Positions 25,469-35,111 of a stretch of DNA of 64,000 nucleotides are shown here, in pieces. The position numbers and the translations under genes were made by a program. The DNA is from Gloeobacter violaceus PCC 7421 (GTDB lineage Bacteria; Cyanobacteriota; Cyanobacteriia; Gloeobacterales; Gloeobacteraceae): the NCBI RefSeq assembly GCF_000011385.1, contig NC_005125.1:2170001-2234000 (forward strand), in the 5' to 3' direction. Every line of letters starts with the position of its first letter. Position 1 is the stretch's first letter. Under the pieces are notes generated by a model, which was not told the origin of the DNA, made no database searches, and saw only the letters and a program-made list of their open reading frames with translations.

Positions 25469-25951
25469 ATGGAATTTAAAGCGGTCACCATGGTCATTCC
25501 CGAGGACTGTAACTTGATCCTCGGCCAGGCCCATTTCATCAAAACCGTCGAGGATCTGCACGAGATATTCGTGGGGATCTCCGCGCAAGTCAAATTCGGC
25601 ATCGCCTTTTGCGAGGCTTCCGGTCCTTGCTTGATTCGCCTCTCGGGCAACGATGCGCCGCTGCAGGAAGTTGCGACGGCCAATGCCCAGGCCCTCGGTG
25701 CCGGTCATTGCTTTGTCATCTTGCTGAAGGAGGCCTATCCGATCAACTTTCTCAACGCCATCAAGCAGTGTGCAGAAGTCTGCACGATCTACTGCGCCAC
25801 GGCCAACCCCACCCAGGTGATCGTTGCTGTTACCGAACAGGGCAACGGCATCCTTGGGGTGGTAGATGGTTTTGCGCCCCGGGGTGTAGAAAGTCCGGCC
25901 GATGTGCAGCAGCGCCAGGCTTTTTTGCGGCGGGTGGGTTACAAACTTTGA
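25469..25951 (+). CDS. adenosine-specific kinase family protein (DUF355)
   Basis: A 160-residue protein that matches the small archaeal/bacterial family of which PAE2307 is the type. The conserved phrases are CNLILGQAHFIKTVEDLHE, VKFGIAFCEASGPCLIRLSGND, ALGAGHCFVILL, AYPINFLNAIKQCAEVC and CATANPTQVIVAVTEQGNG, ending in FLRRVGYKL. Structural work on the family indicated an adenosine-binding site, but its cellular role is not established. The ATG at 25469 gives the family N terminus (MEFKAVTMVIPE). Confidence 0.88.
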   Translation: MEFKAVTMVIPEDCNLILGQAHFIKTVEDLHEIFVGISAQVKFGIAFCEASGPCLIRLSGNDAPLQEVATANAQALGAGHCFVILLKEAYPINFLNAIKQCAEVCTIYCATANPTQVIVAVTEQGNGILGVVDGFAPRGVESPADVQQRQAFLRRVGYKL

Positions 25952-25967
25952 GCTTTCTGGAATCGAC

Positions 25968-26165
25968 TTACCGACGCATCAACCGTGGCCAGAGAAAAAG
26001 AAAATAACCCATCCAGACCACTACCGGGGCGACGGCAACCCCCCACCACACCGAGAGTCCGAGTACCCAATACGTCAGTGCCATCCAACTGCAGCCGGTG
26101 AGGGCAATCGACCACGGTTGGCACCACCAGGGTTTAAAGCGCCAGGGGCTGTCGTCGCCGGTCAT
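25968..26165 (-). CDS. small DUF6737-like membrane protein
   Basis: A 65-residue protein with two hydrophobic helices and a Trp-rich opening (WRFKPWWCQPWSIALTG). The phrase WWCQPWSI followed by two spans is typical of a small cyanobacterial membrane family (DUF6737). Its ATG overlaps the stop codon of larE by four bases, so it is translationally coupled to it. Function unknown. Confidence 0.72.
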   Translation of the reverse strand: MTGDDSPWRFKPWWCQPWSIALTGCSWMALTYWVLGLSVWWGVAVAPVVVWMGYFLFLWPRLMRR

Positions 26166-26998
26166 GGTTTTTGGGTGAATCGCTGCAACTGCTCAGGGGA
26201 CAAAGCGGCGTTGAGTTTGCCGCTGCGGTAACCCTCCAGGTCCAACGTCACCAGGCTGTAGCCAAACGATTGAAAGGCTTTGACCAGTTCGGCCAGATCG
26301 ACGCGCAGCACGAACTCTTTGATGCGCTCGGGAGCCAGCTCGATGCGCGCCGTGTCGCCGGCCGAGCGCACCCGGAACTGGCGCTCCCCCAGCGAACGCA
26401 TGAAGCGCTCGGCGGCGGCCAGGCGCAGCAGCTTTTCGCGGTCGATGGCCTCTCCGTAGGGGAAGCGCGACGACAGACAGGGCATCGCCGGTTTGTCCCA
26501 GGTGGAAAGCCCCAGCCCACGGCTCAACTCGCGCACCTCCAGCTTGGTCAGCCCCACCTCGATGAGCGGCGAGCGGATTCCTTTTTCGCGCGCGGCCTGA
26601 AAGCCGGGGCGGTAGTCGCCCAGATCATCCAGGTTGGCGCCGTCGACGACCACCTCGATGCCGCGGGCCGTGGCCAGGGGCACCAGTCTGCCGTGCAGTT
26701 CGCTCTTGCAGAAGTAGCAGCGGTTGGCCGGATTGCTCGTGTAGTTAGGATCGTCCAGTTCGGTGGTCTCGATGATCTCGTGGGCGATGCCGATCTGGGC
26801 GGCCTGGCGGACGGCCTCTTCGAGATCTTCGGCCATCAGCGAGGGCGAGGCGGCCGTCACCGCCAGGGCGCGATCTCCGAGCGCGTCGAAAGCCACCTTG
26901 GCCACCAGGGTGCTGTCGACCCCACCCGAGTAGGCGACCAGCACCCGATCAAGGGAAGCAAAAATGTCGATGAGCTTGGTGTGTTTGGTCTGAAGCAT
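26162..26998 (-). CDS. larE: ATP-dependent sacrificial sulfur transferase LarE
   Basis: PP-loop enzyme of 278 residues that activates a pyridinium dicarboxylate intermediate and donates sulfur for the nickel-pincer cofactor of lactate racemase-type enzymes. The PP-loop is AYSGGVDSTLV (about residues 21-31). Cysteine-bearing motifs follow: NRCYFCKSEL (about 92-101) and KPAMPCLSSRFPYG (about 170-183). The latter holds the cysteine equivalent to the sacrificial Cys of Lactobacillus LarE. larB and larC are not in this window. It is downstream of a PHP-domain gene (11-base spacing from its 3' end) on the same strand. Confidence 0.92.
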   Translation of the reverse strand: MLQTKHTKLIDIFASLDRVLVAYSGGVDSTLVAKVAFDALGDRALAVTAASPSLMAEDLEEAVRQAAQIGIAHEIIETTELDDPNYTSNPANRCYFCKSELHGRLVPLATARGIEVVVDGANLDDLGDYRPGFQAAREKGIRSPLIEVGLTKLEVRELSRGLGLSTWDKPAMPCLSSRFPYGEAIDREKLLRLAAAERFMRSLGERQFRVRSAGDTARIELAPERIKEFVLRVDLAELVKAFQSFGYSLVTLDLEGYRSGKLNAALSPEQLQRFTQKP

Positions 26999-27000
26999 GG

Positions 27001-27810
27001 CTATACCGCCGCCGGCACCCCGGCCAGGCGTTTAATCGGATCCAGCAGGGTCAAGGGCAATTGGAGCATGTTGAGGCTGACCCCGGACTTGTTGTCGCCG
27101 TGAAAATCGCTGCCGCCGGTCACCACCAGACCCCACTGCCGGGCCAGTTCGGCGAGGCGGGCGCTCTGGCGGGGGGTGTGCTCGCTGTGGTAGACCTCGA
27201 TGCCCTGCAGGCCGCTTGCCGCGAGCGCCGGCAGCACCTCCTCGACACTGCCGCCCCGAAACAACAGCGGATGCGCCCACACCGTCACCGCGCCGCACTC
27301 GCGCAGGCGGCGAATGCCTTCCTCGGCGCTCAGGTGCTCGTAGGGGACGTAGGCGGGTTTGCCCTCCCCCAGCCAGCGCCGAAAGGCATCTTGTTCGTCG
27401 TTCACGTAGCCCGCCTGCTTGAGGGCGCTTGCGATGTGAAAGCGCCCCGGCGTCGGTACCGAGGGCATCGCGATCGGATAGCCCAGTTCGGCCAGCCGCC
27501 CGACGATACGCCCCGCCCGGCGCACCCGGGCGGCGTGGCGCTCCTCCAAAAAGGGGGCCAGCTGCACCGGATCCGGGTAAAAGCCCAAAATATGCAGCGA
27601 ACTGCTGTTGTGGACCGTGCTGAGTTCGAGACCGGGGATCAGCTCCAGGCCGTGGCGGAGGCAGGCTTCGTGCGCCTCGGGCCAGCCGGAGAGCGTGTCG
27701 TGATCGGTGATGGCCAGGGCTGTGATCCCCGCCGCCGCCGCCGAGGCCACCAGTTCACTCGGCGTCAGGGTGCCGTCGGAACAAGTCGTGTGACAGTGCA
27801 GTTCGATCAT
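27001..27810 (-). CDS. PHP-domain metal-dependent phosphoesterase
   Basis: A 269-residue polymerase/histidinol-phosphatase (PHP) domain protein of the YciV/RNase AM type, which acts on 5'-nucleotides or nucleoside 3',5'-bisphosphates in characterised members. Metal-binding motifs are ELHCHTTCSDGTLTPSE, ITDHDTLSG, PGLELST, VWAHPLL and VTGGSDFHGDNK. The ATG at 27810 starts the first strand; an in-frame TTG six codons earlier is possible. The end abuts larE on the same strand, so the two may share a transcript. Confidence 0.9.
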   Translation of the reverse strand: MIELHCHTTCSDGTLTPSELVASAAAAGITALAITDHDTLSGWPEAHEACLRHGLELIPGLELSTVHNSSSLHILGFYPDPVQLAPFLEERHAARVRRAGRIVGRLAELGYPIAMPSVPTPGRFHIASALKQAGYVNDEQDAFRRWLGEGKPAYVPYEHLSAEEGIRRLRECGAVTVWAHPLLFRGGSVEEVLPALAASGLQGIEVYHSEHTPRQSARLAELARQWGLVVTGGSDFHGDNKSGVSLNMLQLPLTLLDPIKRLAGVPAAV

Positions 27811-27911
27811 TGCGCTCGGGGCAGCCAAGGTGTCGCCTCCAAGCTAACAGATGCCGACCCGGCGAGGACGAATCGCGCTTTGCCGGTGGTAAAATCTGTC
27901 CGCAAAACTTT

Positions 27912-27917
27912 TATAAT
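27912..27917 (+). promoter_or_regulatory. candidate -10 element (TATAAT) for the epimerase gene
   Basis: A perfect TATAAT lies about 40 bases before the TTG start of the downstream gene in an otherwise GC-rich stretch. No good -35 match is visible at 17 bases spacing. Confidence 0.4.
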
Positions 27918-27956
27918 TGGAACCTTGATCCCACTTTCCCCTGGAGGTCCACAGTT

Positions 27957-28901
27957 TTGAGCGGCGGGACGCGGCGTAGGAATGTCTTTGTCACTGGTGC
28001 CAGTGGATGTGTGGGTCAGTACCTGCTCGATATCCTCATCGAGGATGACCGATACCATTCCTATCTGCTCCTCAGAGAGCCCCTCAAACTCAAAAGCAGC
28101 GTCCGCGCGCATCCGAACGTCACGATTATCCCAGGCACCCTTGCCGACCTCGACCTTTATCGGCCCTACCTGGAGCAGAGCGATTACCTGATCCACATGG
28201 CCACCTCCTGGGGCGGGGCCGACGCCGCCTACGCGGTCAACTTCGTCCAGACTCTCCAACTGCTGGGCGCCGTCAACCACGAGCGCTGCTGCAAGGTGCT
28301 CTATTTTTCGACCAGCAGCATTCTCGACAACGACAACCGGCCCCTCGAATTCGCCAAGCGCGAGGGCACCGACTACATCCGCACCAAATACCTCTGCCAC
28401 GAGCGGCTGCCCGAACTGGGCGTCTACGACCGGATTGTGTCGCTATTTCCAACGCTCATCATGGCGGCGGGCAAGGATAAACCCGTCTCCCACGTCTCCT
28501 CGGGTATTCCTAAGGTGGCTCCGTGGCTGGGGGTCGCCCGTTTTTTCAAGACCGACGCGAGTTTTCATTTCATCCACGCCCACGATGTCGCCCTGGTCAC
28601 CCACCACCTGCTTGCCCATGACACCGAGAGCAACGAACTGGTACTGGGCAACCCGGCCATCACCGTCAACGAATGCCTCGAACAGTTGTGCGCGTTTTTT
28701 GGCAACAAGCGGGTGTTTGGGCGCTTCGAGATGACGGTGGGCATCATGGAGTGGATTATCAAAGTCTTCCATATCCAGATGAGCCCCTGGGATTATTACT
28801 ACATCAAGCAGCGCCACTTCAATTACAAGCAGGTGGTCAATCCGGCCACCTTCGGGCTGAGCACGCCCTTCAACACCCTGGCGGGGATTTTGGCGGAATA
28901 G
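27957..28901 (+). CDS. NAD-dependent epimerase/dehydratase (extended SDR)
   Basis: A 314-residue extended short-chain dehydrogenase. The Rossmann motif is NVFVTGASGCVGQYLLD near the N terminus. The family strand with SDYLIHMATSWGG and the Ser of LYFSTSSILDN follow, but the usual YxxxK is replaced by a segment TDYIRTKYLCHE, which still contains Tyr and Lys in YIRTK. A C-terminal stretch covers substrate binding. The start is read as TTG at 27957, nine bases after GGAGG. The substrate is unknown; it stands alone, convergent with the gyrA-like gene. Confidence 0.83.
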   Translation: MSGGTRRRNVFVTGASGCVGQYLLDILIEDDRYHSYLLLREPLKLKSSVRAHPNVTIIPGTLADLDLYRPYLEQSDYLIHMATSWGGADAAYAVNFVQTLQLLGAVNHERCCKVLYFSTSSILDNDNRPLEFAKREGTDYIRTKYLCHERLPELGVYDRIVSLFPTLIMAAGKDKPVSHVSSGIPKVAPWLGVARFFKTDASFHFIHAHDVALVTHHLLAHDTESNELVLGNPAITVNECLEQLCAFFGNKRVFGRFEMTVGIMEWIIKVFHIQMSPWDYYYIKQRHFNYKQVVNPATFGLSTPFNTLAGILAE

Positions 28902-28916
28902 GCCACCTGAAGCCGA

Positions 28917-31394
28917 TCAATCCGTTTCCTCCGGCTCCGCCGACAGACGGGTGACCGCGATGATCTGCTCAGCCGGATTGAGCACTGCGAGGGGCTTGCC
29001 GGGGCTTGAGCGGTCGGTTGCCGCCAGTTCGCCCAGATCGACCTGCACCAAGCGCTCTTGATCGGTGGCCATAGCCACCTCCCCTTCGGCTCCGACCGCC
29101 AGCACCGCCAGCAAACTGTCGCCGTTGCGCTCGCGCAATAGACCCACGGGTGTACCCAAGCCCGCGCGCTCCTGCAGGCGTATCTCGCCTGTCTTCAGGC
29201 GCTTGCCGAGGCCCAGGCGGCTTACCATCAGCAGATCTTCGCCGTTGCCCACTACGGTCATGGCCGCGAGCGACTCGCCGCGGCGCAGCTTGATGGCCTG
29301 CAAACCGAGGGCGGAGCGGCCCATGGCCGGCAGCTGCGCCTCGTCGGCCACAAAGCGCAACAGCCGCCCGGCGCTGGTACCCACGACGATCTGGCTGTGG
29401 GCTGTGGCAAGCCCCACCTGGATGAGCTGGTCCTCCTCGCTCAGTTTGAGCATCATCAGGCCGCGACCGGTAAGGTTGGCACACTCGCTCAAGAGCAGCT
29501 TCTTAATGCGGCCCTCGCGGGTGAGCAGCACCAAAAACAAATCCGGTGGATAATTTTCGCGCACGAAGGTGGCGGCTATCTGCTCCCCCTGGATCGACAG
29601 CAAAGTGACCAGGGGCGTACCCCGGCTGCGGGGTCCCGTCTCGGGGATTTCGCTGACTTTCAGCGAGTAGGCGCGTCCGGAGCGGGTGATGACCAGCAAT
29701 TCGTTGCGGGTGCGCGTCGGGTAGCTCTCGACGACAAAGTCGTTGTCCTCCGTGCGCGAGACGGCCCTGCGCGAGCGGCTGCGCCGCTCAAAGGCGGCGG
29801 CGGGGATCCGGCGCACGTAGCCGCGGTGGGTCAGTTGCACCACAACTTCGTCGTCGCTGGTGATCTCGGCGAGGGTCGGCAGCGGCGCGGTGCGCGCCTC
29901 GATGCAGGTGCGGCGGGGGTCGGCGTGTTTTTTCTTGAGATCGCGCAGTTCGCGCTTGAGCAGACCGAGCAATTTGCGGCGGCTATCGAGCTGCGACTGC
30001 AGCTCGATCACCTTCTCGCGCAGTTCGCGGTGCTCGGAGGCAAGGCGCTCGCGGTCGAGCTGGGTGAGCCGCCTGAGGGGCATCTGCAAAATTTCTTCGG
30101 ATTGCCGTTCGCTCAGGCCGTAGCTCGCCTCCAGTTCGGCTCGGGCCTGGGCGGCGTCGCGCGCCGCACTCAGCATCTGGACGATGGGCTGCAAATTGGC
30201 CAGGGCGACAAGTTGTCCTTCGAGCTGGTGGGCGCGCTCACTCGCGCGCCGGAGGTTGTACTGAATGCGGCGGGTAAGGGTAGCCACCCGAAATTCGAGA
30301 AACTGCTCGAGCAGTTCGCGCAGCTTGAGCAGGCGGGGCTGGCCCCCCACCAGCGTCAGCAAGATCGTCCCGAAGTTGGCCTGCAGCGGCGTGAGGCGGT
30401 AGAGGCCCGCCAGAATCGCCTCGGGGCGCGCCTCGCGCTTCATTTCGAGCACGACGCGCACCCCTTCGCGGTTCGATTCGTCGCGCAGGTCGCTGATGCC
30501 GTTGACCTTGCCCAGGTTGACCAGCTCGGCCACTTTTTCGATCCAGGCGGCTTTGTTGACCTGGTAGGGCAGGGCGGTGACGATGATCGCCGGTTTGCGC
30601 CGTCGGCCGCTGCCCACCTCCTCGCAGTGGGTGATCCCGCGCATGGTGATCGAGCCGCGGCCAGTGAGGTACGCCTCGCGGATGCCCTCGGTGCCGATAA
30701 TTTGGCCGCCGGTCGGAAAGTCCGGCCCGGGAATGATCCGCAGCAACTGCTCGTCGGCCAATTCGGGATTGTCGATCAGGGCCACCAGCCCATCCACCAG
30801 CTCCCCCAGGTTGTGGGGCGGAATATTCGTGGCCATGCCGACGGCGATCCCGGCGCTGCCGTTGAGCAGCAACACCGGCAAACGCGCCGGCAGCACTTCC
30901 GGTTCGCGCTGGGAGCCGTCGAAGTTGTCGGTAAATTCGACTGTCTGATCGTCGATCTCCGCCAGCAGCGCATCGACCCCCACCGCAGCCAGCCGGCACT
31001 CGGTGTAGCGCATCGCCGCGGGCGGGTCGTTGTCGATCGAGCCGAAGTTGCCGTGGCCCGACAGCAGCGGGTAGCGCGAAGAAAAATCTTGCACCAGCCG
31101 CACCAGGGCGTCGTAGACCGCCGTGTCGCCGTGGGGATGGTACTTGCCCAGCACGTCGCCCACGACGCGGGCGCACTTGCGAAAAGGCCGGTCGGGGGCC
31201 AGTCCCAGTTCGTGCATCGCAAAGAGAATCCGCCGGTGCACCGGTTTGAGGCCGTCGCGCACATCCGGCAGCGCCCGCCCGACAATCACGCTCATCGCGT
31301 ACTCAAGATACGAGCGCTGCATCTCCGAGTGCAGGGCGGTGGGCACGACCCGGGCTTTGGGTTCGGGGCCGGTCAGTTCGAGTTGTCTGGGCAT
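28917..31394 (-). CDS. gyrA: DNA gyrase/topoisomerase IV subunit A
   Basis: The 825-residue subunit cuts and rejoins DNA. The N-terminal part is canonical: [22 protein letters not shown], then [17 protein letters not shown], and the active-site Tyr in [10 protein letters not shown]. It continues through the tower and coiled-coil gate and six beta-pinwheel repeats. The first pinwheel blade reads [19 protein letters not shown], where gyrases normally carry the QRRGGxG box, so DNA wrapping and true gyrase activity are uncertain and a ParC-like role is possible. The ATG at 31394 gives the family N terminus; the frame is open a further 51 codons. No gyrB is adjacent. Confidence 0.9.
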   Translation of the reverse strand: MPRQLELTGPEPKARVVPTALHSEMQRSYLEYAMSVIVGRALPDVRDGLKPVHRRILFAMHELGLAPDRPFRKCARVVGDVLGKYHPHGDTAVYDALVRLVQDFSSRYPLLSGHGNFGSIDNDPPAAMRYTECRLAAVGVDALLAEIDDQTVEFTDNFDGSQREPEVLPARLPVLLLNGSAGIAVGMATNIPPHNLGELVDGLVALIDNPELADEQLLRIIPGPDFPTGGQIIGTEGIREAYLTGRGSITMRGITHCEEVGSGRRRKPAIIVTALPYQVNKAAWIEKVAELVNLGKVNGISDLRDESNREGVRVVLEMKREARPEAILAGLYRLTPLQANFGTILLTLVGGQPRLLKLRELLEQFLEFRVATLTRRIQYNLRRASERAHQLEGQLVALANLQPIVQMLSAARDAAQARAELEASYGLSERQSEEILQMPLRRLTQLDRERLASEHRELREKVIELQSQLDSRRKLLGLLKRELRDLKKKHADPRRTCIEARTAPLPTLAEITSDDEVVVQLTHRGYVRRIPAAAFERRSRSRRAVSRTEDNDFVVESYPTRTRNELLVITRSGRAYSLKVSEIPETGPRSRGTPLVTLLSIQGEQIAATFVRENYPPDLFLVLLTREGRIKKLLLSECANLTGRGLMMLKLSEEDQLIQVGLATAHSQIVVGTSAGRLLRFVADEAQLPAMGRSALGLQAIKLRRGESLAAMTVVGNGEDLLMVSRLGLGKRLKTGEIRLQERAGLGTPVGLLRERNGDSLLAVLAVGAEGEVAMATDQERLVQVDLGELAATDRSSPGKPLAVLNPAEQIIAVTRLSAEPEETD

Positions 31395-31419
31395 GGCGAT
31401 GGCGGCACTCGGGTAAGAA

Positions 31420-31497
31420 GGTGGCCGGACAAATAGGCGGACGCGACAAGGGACGAGTTGTGCACGATTGTACACAGCGCTTGTCCCGGTGGCCACC
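31420..31497. promoter_or_regulatory. long imperfect inverted repeat with alternative pairings between gyrA-type and TonB-receptor genes
   Basis: GGTGGCCGGACAA (31420-31432) can pair with TTGTCC and GGCCACC at 31481-31497, with a four-base bulge CGGT. The same right-hand TTGTCCC can instead pair with GGGACGAG (31451-31458), extended by TTGTG/CACAG. The two structures exclude each other, as in attenuators or riboswitches. It lies in the divergent promoter region, 26 bases from the gyrA-type start and about 150 from the receptor start. No known riboswitch consensus was matched. Confidence 0.5.
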
Positions 31498-31643
31498 CCC
31501 AGGGAGCAGTTCTTCCAATGGCGGGCGGTTACAGGCCTTTGTATCACAGGTGCGGGATTTTCCGGTTTGCCTATCCCCCCTGCCCGGATTGGGTAATCGC
31601 TTCCGGTATGGCATCAATCGGAGGGTGAGCGAGTGAACAAACG

Positions 31644-33770
31644 ATGCGATTCTCCTGCCTGTCCGTCCTTTTGATCCTGGGTGCGGCTCTCGTTGCGCCG
31701 GCCTATGCCCAGCAGACCCCCGACCTTCCCGGAGCGCCCGACACCACCCAGGCGGCCGAATCGGACCTCGACGAGGTGACCGTCACCGCGAACCGCCGGG
31801 CGACGCCGCGCTCGAAGACCCCGGCCACGGTGTCGATCAAGACCCGCTCCGAACTCGATCGCGAGCAGCCGCTGTTGCGCACGGTGGCCGATGCGCTGCA
31901 GACCTTGCCGGGGATCACCATCAACCGCCTGGGCTTGCTGAGCGGGGCGGCGAATATCCGCGGCCTGACCGGCGAGCGCATCGCGGTGCTGGTAGACGGT
32001 GAGCGGCTGCCGAATCTGGAATTCGGCCCGGATCTCGGTTCTGTGGACCCATTCCGGGTCGAGCGGCTGGAGGTGCTCAAAGGCCCGGCCTCGTCGATCT
32101 ACGGGGCGGACGCCTTTGGGGGCGTCATCAACATCATCACGACGCTGCCGCGCTTCGACACGCCGCCCAAGGTGCGCACGTATCTCTACGGCGGCAACTT
32201 CTCAGAAATCGGCGGCAACGTCGAATTTCAGGGGCCGAACGTAGTGGCGGGGTTGTCTTTGCGCACGGCGGGAGACGCCAAAGACGGCCTCTCGCGGCCC
32301 ATTCCCACCAACGGCACCGGCTACGACGCCTTCGACGCCTACGCGAGCGGCCGGATCGACTTCGATGCGACCAATCACCTGGAGCTGCGCTTCGACCGCT
32401 ACCGCCAGAGTTACGCCGATCTCAACGGTTTTCCGACTCCGCCTTTTGTCTTTGCCCAGAACCAATTTCGCAACCGCGACCGCTACTCGATCGCCTACAT
32501 CAACGACGGGGCGCCGGGAGGAACGAGCTTTGCCCTCAGGGCCAACTACCAAAAAAACGAGCGGCGATTCGACAACACCACGGCGGTGACAATCCCGGTG
32601 TTTGCCAGCCCATTTGCTGTCGGGGGGAACGGAACGTCCAGCCTGTTCGGGACGCCCAGCCGGCAGGCCGCATTCTTCCCGCCCGCGCCGCCGACGTTTA
32701 TCACCCTCACCACCCCCAGTTCGACCTACAGCCTCACCGAGACCTACGGCCTCTCCGCGCAGGCCAACACGGCCCTCGGTTCGGCGGTGCTCACCTACGG
32801 CTACGACTTCAGCCAGGACGCTTCGACCTCGATCGATCGCTTTGCTGTGCCTTCGGTGCAATCGCCGCTGGCCACCCGCAGCTTCAACGGCGTCTTTCTG
32901 CAGGGTTCCTACGACATTACCCCGAGCTTCACCGTGGCGGGCGGGGTACGCTACGACACCTACGACCAGAACACGAACACGGGTCTGGTCAACAACGCCA
33001 ACCGCGTCACCTTCAACGCCGGGGCCATTTACTCCATCACCCCCGAACTGGCCCTGCGGGCAAATTTTGCCCAGGGCTTCCGGCCCCCGAGCCTGCTGTT
33101 TTTGTTCGGCAGCAGCCCGGAGGGCACCTTCTTCGCCCCGAGCGCCGGCAACGTCCAGGCAAATCCCAACTTGCGGCCGGAGCGGGCCGACAACTTCGAC
33201 ATCGGCATCAACTACACGAGTCCCGAGTTTCGCGCCGGGATCACTTACTTCAACAACCAGGTCACCGACTTTCTCGGCTTCGGGCCGCTCGTTGCCTTTG
33301 GAGCGCCCCCCTTCGGACCGCCGCCCCCTTCCCAAACCGTGCTCAACAAAAATGTCCAGCTGCAGGGGCTCGAATTTTCGAGCGCTTACTTTTTTTCGCC
33401 CCAGGCTTTTTTTGAAGCCAACCTCACCTACGTCGACGGCCGCGACGGCTCCGGGCTGCCGCTGTCGCAACTGGAAGTTTTTCCGCTCACGGCCCTGTTG
33501 CGCCTGGTCTACGACGACAAGACCTTCAACGCCCTGCTGCAGTCGCGCATCTACGGCGGCCAGGGTTCGGTGATCGGCAACAACGGTGTGGTCGGCCCCG
33601 GCACCCCCCCGGCGGGTGTGCTCGATCTGAGCTTCGGTTACCGCTTCGTCCCCAATGTGCAGCTGACGGTGAGCGTCGAGAACGTCACCAACGCCCAGTA
33701 CATCTATCCGACCAGCGGCTTTGTGGCGCCGGGGGCGAGGCTATTGGGGGCGGTGAGGGCGGAGTTTTGA
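31644..33770 (+). CDS. TonB-dependent outer membrane receptor
   Basis: Outer-membrane active-transport receptor of 708 residues. It has a signal peptide (LSVLLILGAALVAPAYAQ), a TonB-box-like segment (LDEVTVTANR), and a plug domain with ALQTLPGITI, IRGLTGERIAVLVDGER, VERLEVLKGPASSIYGADAFGGVINIIT. A 22-strand barrel ends in the aromatic residue of AVRAEF. The arrangement is that of vitamin B12/siderophore receptors (BtuB/FepA type). It heads a same-strand run with an ECF-type importer, so receptor and importer may handle the same ligand. Confidence 0.92.
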   Translation: MRFSCLSVLLILGAALVAPAYAQQTPDLPGAPDTTQAAESDLDEVTVTANRRATPRSKTPATVSIKTRSELDREQPLLRTVADALQTLPGITINRLGLLSGAANIRGLTGERIAVLVDGERLPNLEFGPDLGSVDPFRVERLEVLKGPASSIYGADAFGGVINIITTLPRFDTPPKVRTYLYGGNFSEIGGNVEFQGPNVVAGLSLRTAGDAKDGLSRPIPTNGTGYDAFDAYASGRIDFDATNHLELRFDRYRQSYADLNGFPTPPFVFAQNQFRNRDRYSIAYINDGAPGGTSFALRANYQKNERRFDNTTAVTIPVFASPFAVGGNGTSSLFGTPSRQAAFFPPAPPTFITLTTPSSTYSLTETYGLSAQANTALGSAVLTYGYDFSQDASTSIDRFAVPSVQSPLATRSFNGVFLQGSYDITPSFTVAGGVRYDTYDQNTNTGLVNNANRVTFNAGAIYSITPELALRANFAQGFRPPSLLFLFGSSPEGTFFAPSAGNVQANPNLRPERADNFDIGINYTSPEFRAGITYFNNQVTDFLGFGPLVAFGAPPFGPPPPSQTVLNKNVQLQGLEFSSAYFFSPQAFFEANLTYVDGRDGSGLPLSQLEVFPLTALLRLVYDDKTFNALLQSRIYGGQGSVIGNNGVVGPGTPPAGVLDLSFGYRFVPNVQLTVSVENVTNAQYIYPTSGFVAPGARLLGAVRAEF

Positions 33771-33859
33771 TCGCTGTTATGCTGGCTTCAGGGTGATTGA
33801 GCCGCCCAGCCGACTTGCCTGGGATGCGTTTTTTCTCGAATTGGGTCAGGAGAACCGCG

Positions 33860-34435
33860 ATGGAAAAGTCGATGGCACAGCGCTGGCAACTCAAAGACTA
33901 TGTTTTCGCCGCCTTGATGACCGTGGGTCTGGCCGTAACGGCCAAGGTCACCCAGCCTTTCGCTTCGGCTATTCCGCTACCCGGGGCGACCACGATCGCC
34001 TGGGCGCCGTTTGCCGCCATCTTTCTCACCCTGGGGATGGCCCGGTTGCGCCGTTCGGGGGCCGTCGCCCTGATGGCGGGGGTGCTCGCGCTGATCTTGG
34101 GAATCATCTCCTGGACGATCTCGGCTTTTCTGGTGGCGGCCCTGCTCGCCGCCGAGCTGGTGGGGCTGGTGAGCGGCGGCTTTGCCGGCAGAACCACCCG
34201 CCTGTTGGCCAACATGGCCTTCTTTGCCGCCACCTGCCTGACCGGCTGGTTCATCGGCGTCACCTTCCTGCGCGGCACGCCGGTGGGAGATCTGGCCGCC
34301 CAGTGGCTCACCCAGCCCTGGGTGCTGGTGCCCGCCGCTGTGGTGAGCGCCCTGGCCGGGGCGGTCGGTTGGTGGCTGGGGGAGCAGATCGTCTTTCAGT
34401 TGCAGCGGGCGGGCAAGCTCGATGTCGCTCGCTAA
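33860..34435 (+). CDS. ECF transporter substrate-binding (S) component
   Basis: A 191-residue membrane protein with about six hydrophobic segments starting at KDYVFAALMTVGLAVTAKV. Size and helix count are those of ECF S components. Recognition relies on the context: a T component overlaps its end and a double ATPase follows. The first in-frame candidates are upstream (33797), but the ATG at 33860 follows AGGAGA. Arrangement S-T-AA recalls YkoE-YkoC-YkoD of Bacillus thiamine-precursor uptake; the substrate is not deducible here. Confidence 0.78.
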   Translation: MEKSMAQRWQLKDYVFAALMTVGLAVTAKVTQPFASAIPLPGATTIAWAPFAAIFLTLGMARLRRSGAVALMAGVLALILGIISWTISAFLVAALLAAELVGLVSGGFAGRTTRLLANMAFFAATCLTGWFIGVTFLRGTPVGDLAAQWLTQPWVLVPAAVVSALAGAVGWWLGEQIVFQLQRAGKLDVAR

Positions 34436-35111
34436 GCTGCCGCAGTTTTTGGGCTCCGTCAACCCGCTGCTCAAGATCGTTTTGAGCATTGCGCTGACGG
34501 CCTGCGCCTTCGCGCTCAAAAGCGTATGGGCCAACCTGTTGTTGGTGAGCGTGCTGATGGTGCTCACTTTTGTGTCGGTGCGGGTGGAGACAAAGAGCGT
34601 CGTCGGCGTCGGCGTCTTTTTGCTGATCTTCACCGGTCTTACGGGCACACTTTCGGGCGACTGGGGCTACGCGGGGCTGGGAGCGGCCAGGTTGCTGGTC
34701 TTGATTCTGCCCGCGCTGTTGCTGCCTGCCACCACCGCCCCCGGCGATCTGGTGCGGGCCTTTCAGGCGGTGCGGCTGCCGCCTTTTTTGGTGCTGAGCC
34801 TGATGCTCACCTGGCGTTTCTTGCCGATCATCCAGCAGGAAGCGCAGCGCATTATCGAAGCGAATTTGCTGCGGGGCGTCGATCTGGCCCGGCGGCCGGG
34901 GCTGTGGTTCTCGGGGCTGTTCACGCCCTTGATTTTTCGGATCGTGAGCTATGCCGACGATGTGACCGTGGGCCTCGAGACGCGCGGCTACGACCCGGAG
35001 TCGCCGCGCAGCACCAGCCAACCGCTGCGCTGGCGCCCCGGGGATACGCTCTTTGCCCTGGGTGCCGCGGCGTTGCTGATCGCGGTGGGGGGACTGGAAT
35101 GGACAGCCTGA
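34422..35111 (+). CDS. ECF transporter transmembrane (T) component
   Basis: A 229-residue EcfT/CbiQ-family coupling protein. It begins with the family phrase NPLLKIVLSIALTACAFALKS, has hydrophobic segments at about 15-95 and 190-225, and two cytosolic coupling helices. One carries LTWRFLPIIQQEAQRIIEANLLRG, the other ADDVTVGLETRGYDPES. Arg-Gly and Ala-Arg-Gly motifs that contact the ATPases are represented by LLRGVD and LETRGYD. It overlaps the S component by 14 bases and the ATPase gene by 13. Confidence 0.9.
   Translation: MSLAKLPQFLGSVNPLLKIVLSIALTACAFALKSVWANLLLVSVLMVLTFVSVRVETKSVVGVGVFLLIFTGLTGTLSGDWGYAGLGAARLLVLILPALLLPATTAPGDLVRAFQAVRLPPFLVLSLMLTWRFLPIIQQEAQRIIEANLLRGVDLARRPGLWFSGLFTPLIFRIVSYADDVTVGLETRGYDPESPRSTSQPLRWRPGDTLFALGAAALLIAVGGLEWTA

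Noticed and set aside
29397-31436. long + strand open frame of 679 codons opposite the gyrA-type gene
   Set aside because: It is antisense to a recognisable gene and has the His/Gln/Arg-rich composition of a GC-rich shadow frame.
31395-31643. cobalamin or TPP riboswitch upstream of the TonB receptor
   Set aside because: The consensus cores (for example the B12-box pattern) are not present, so only an unnamed inverted repeat is listed.
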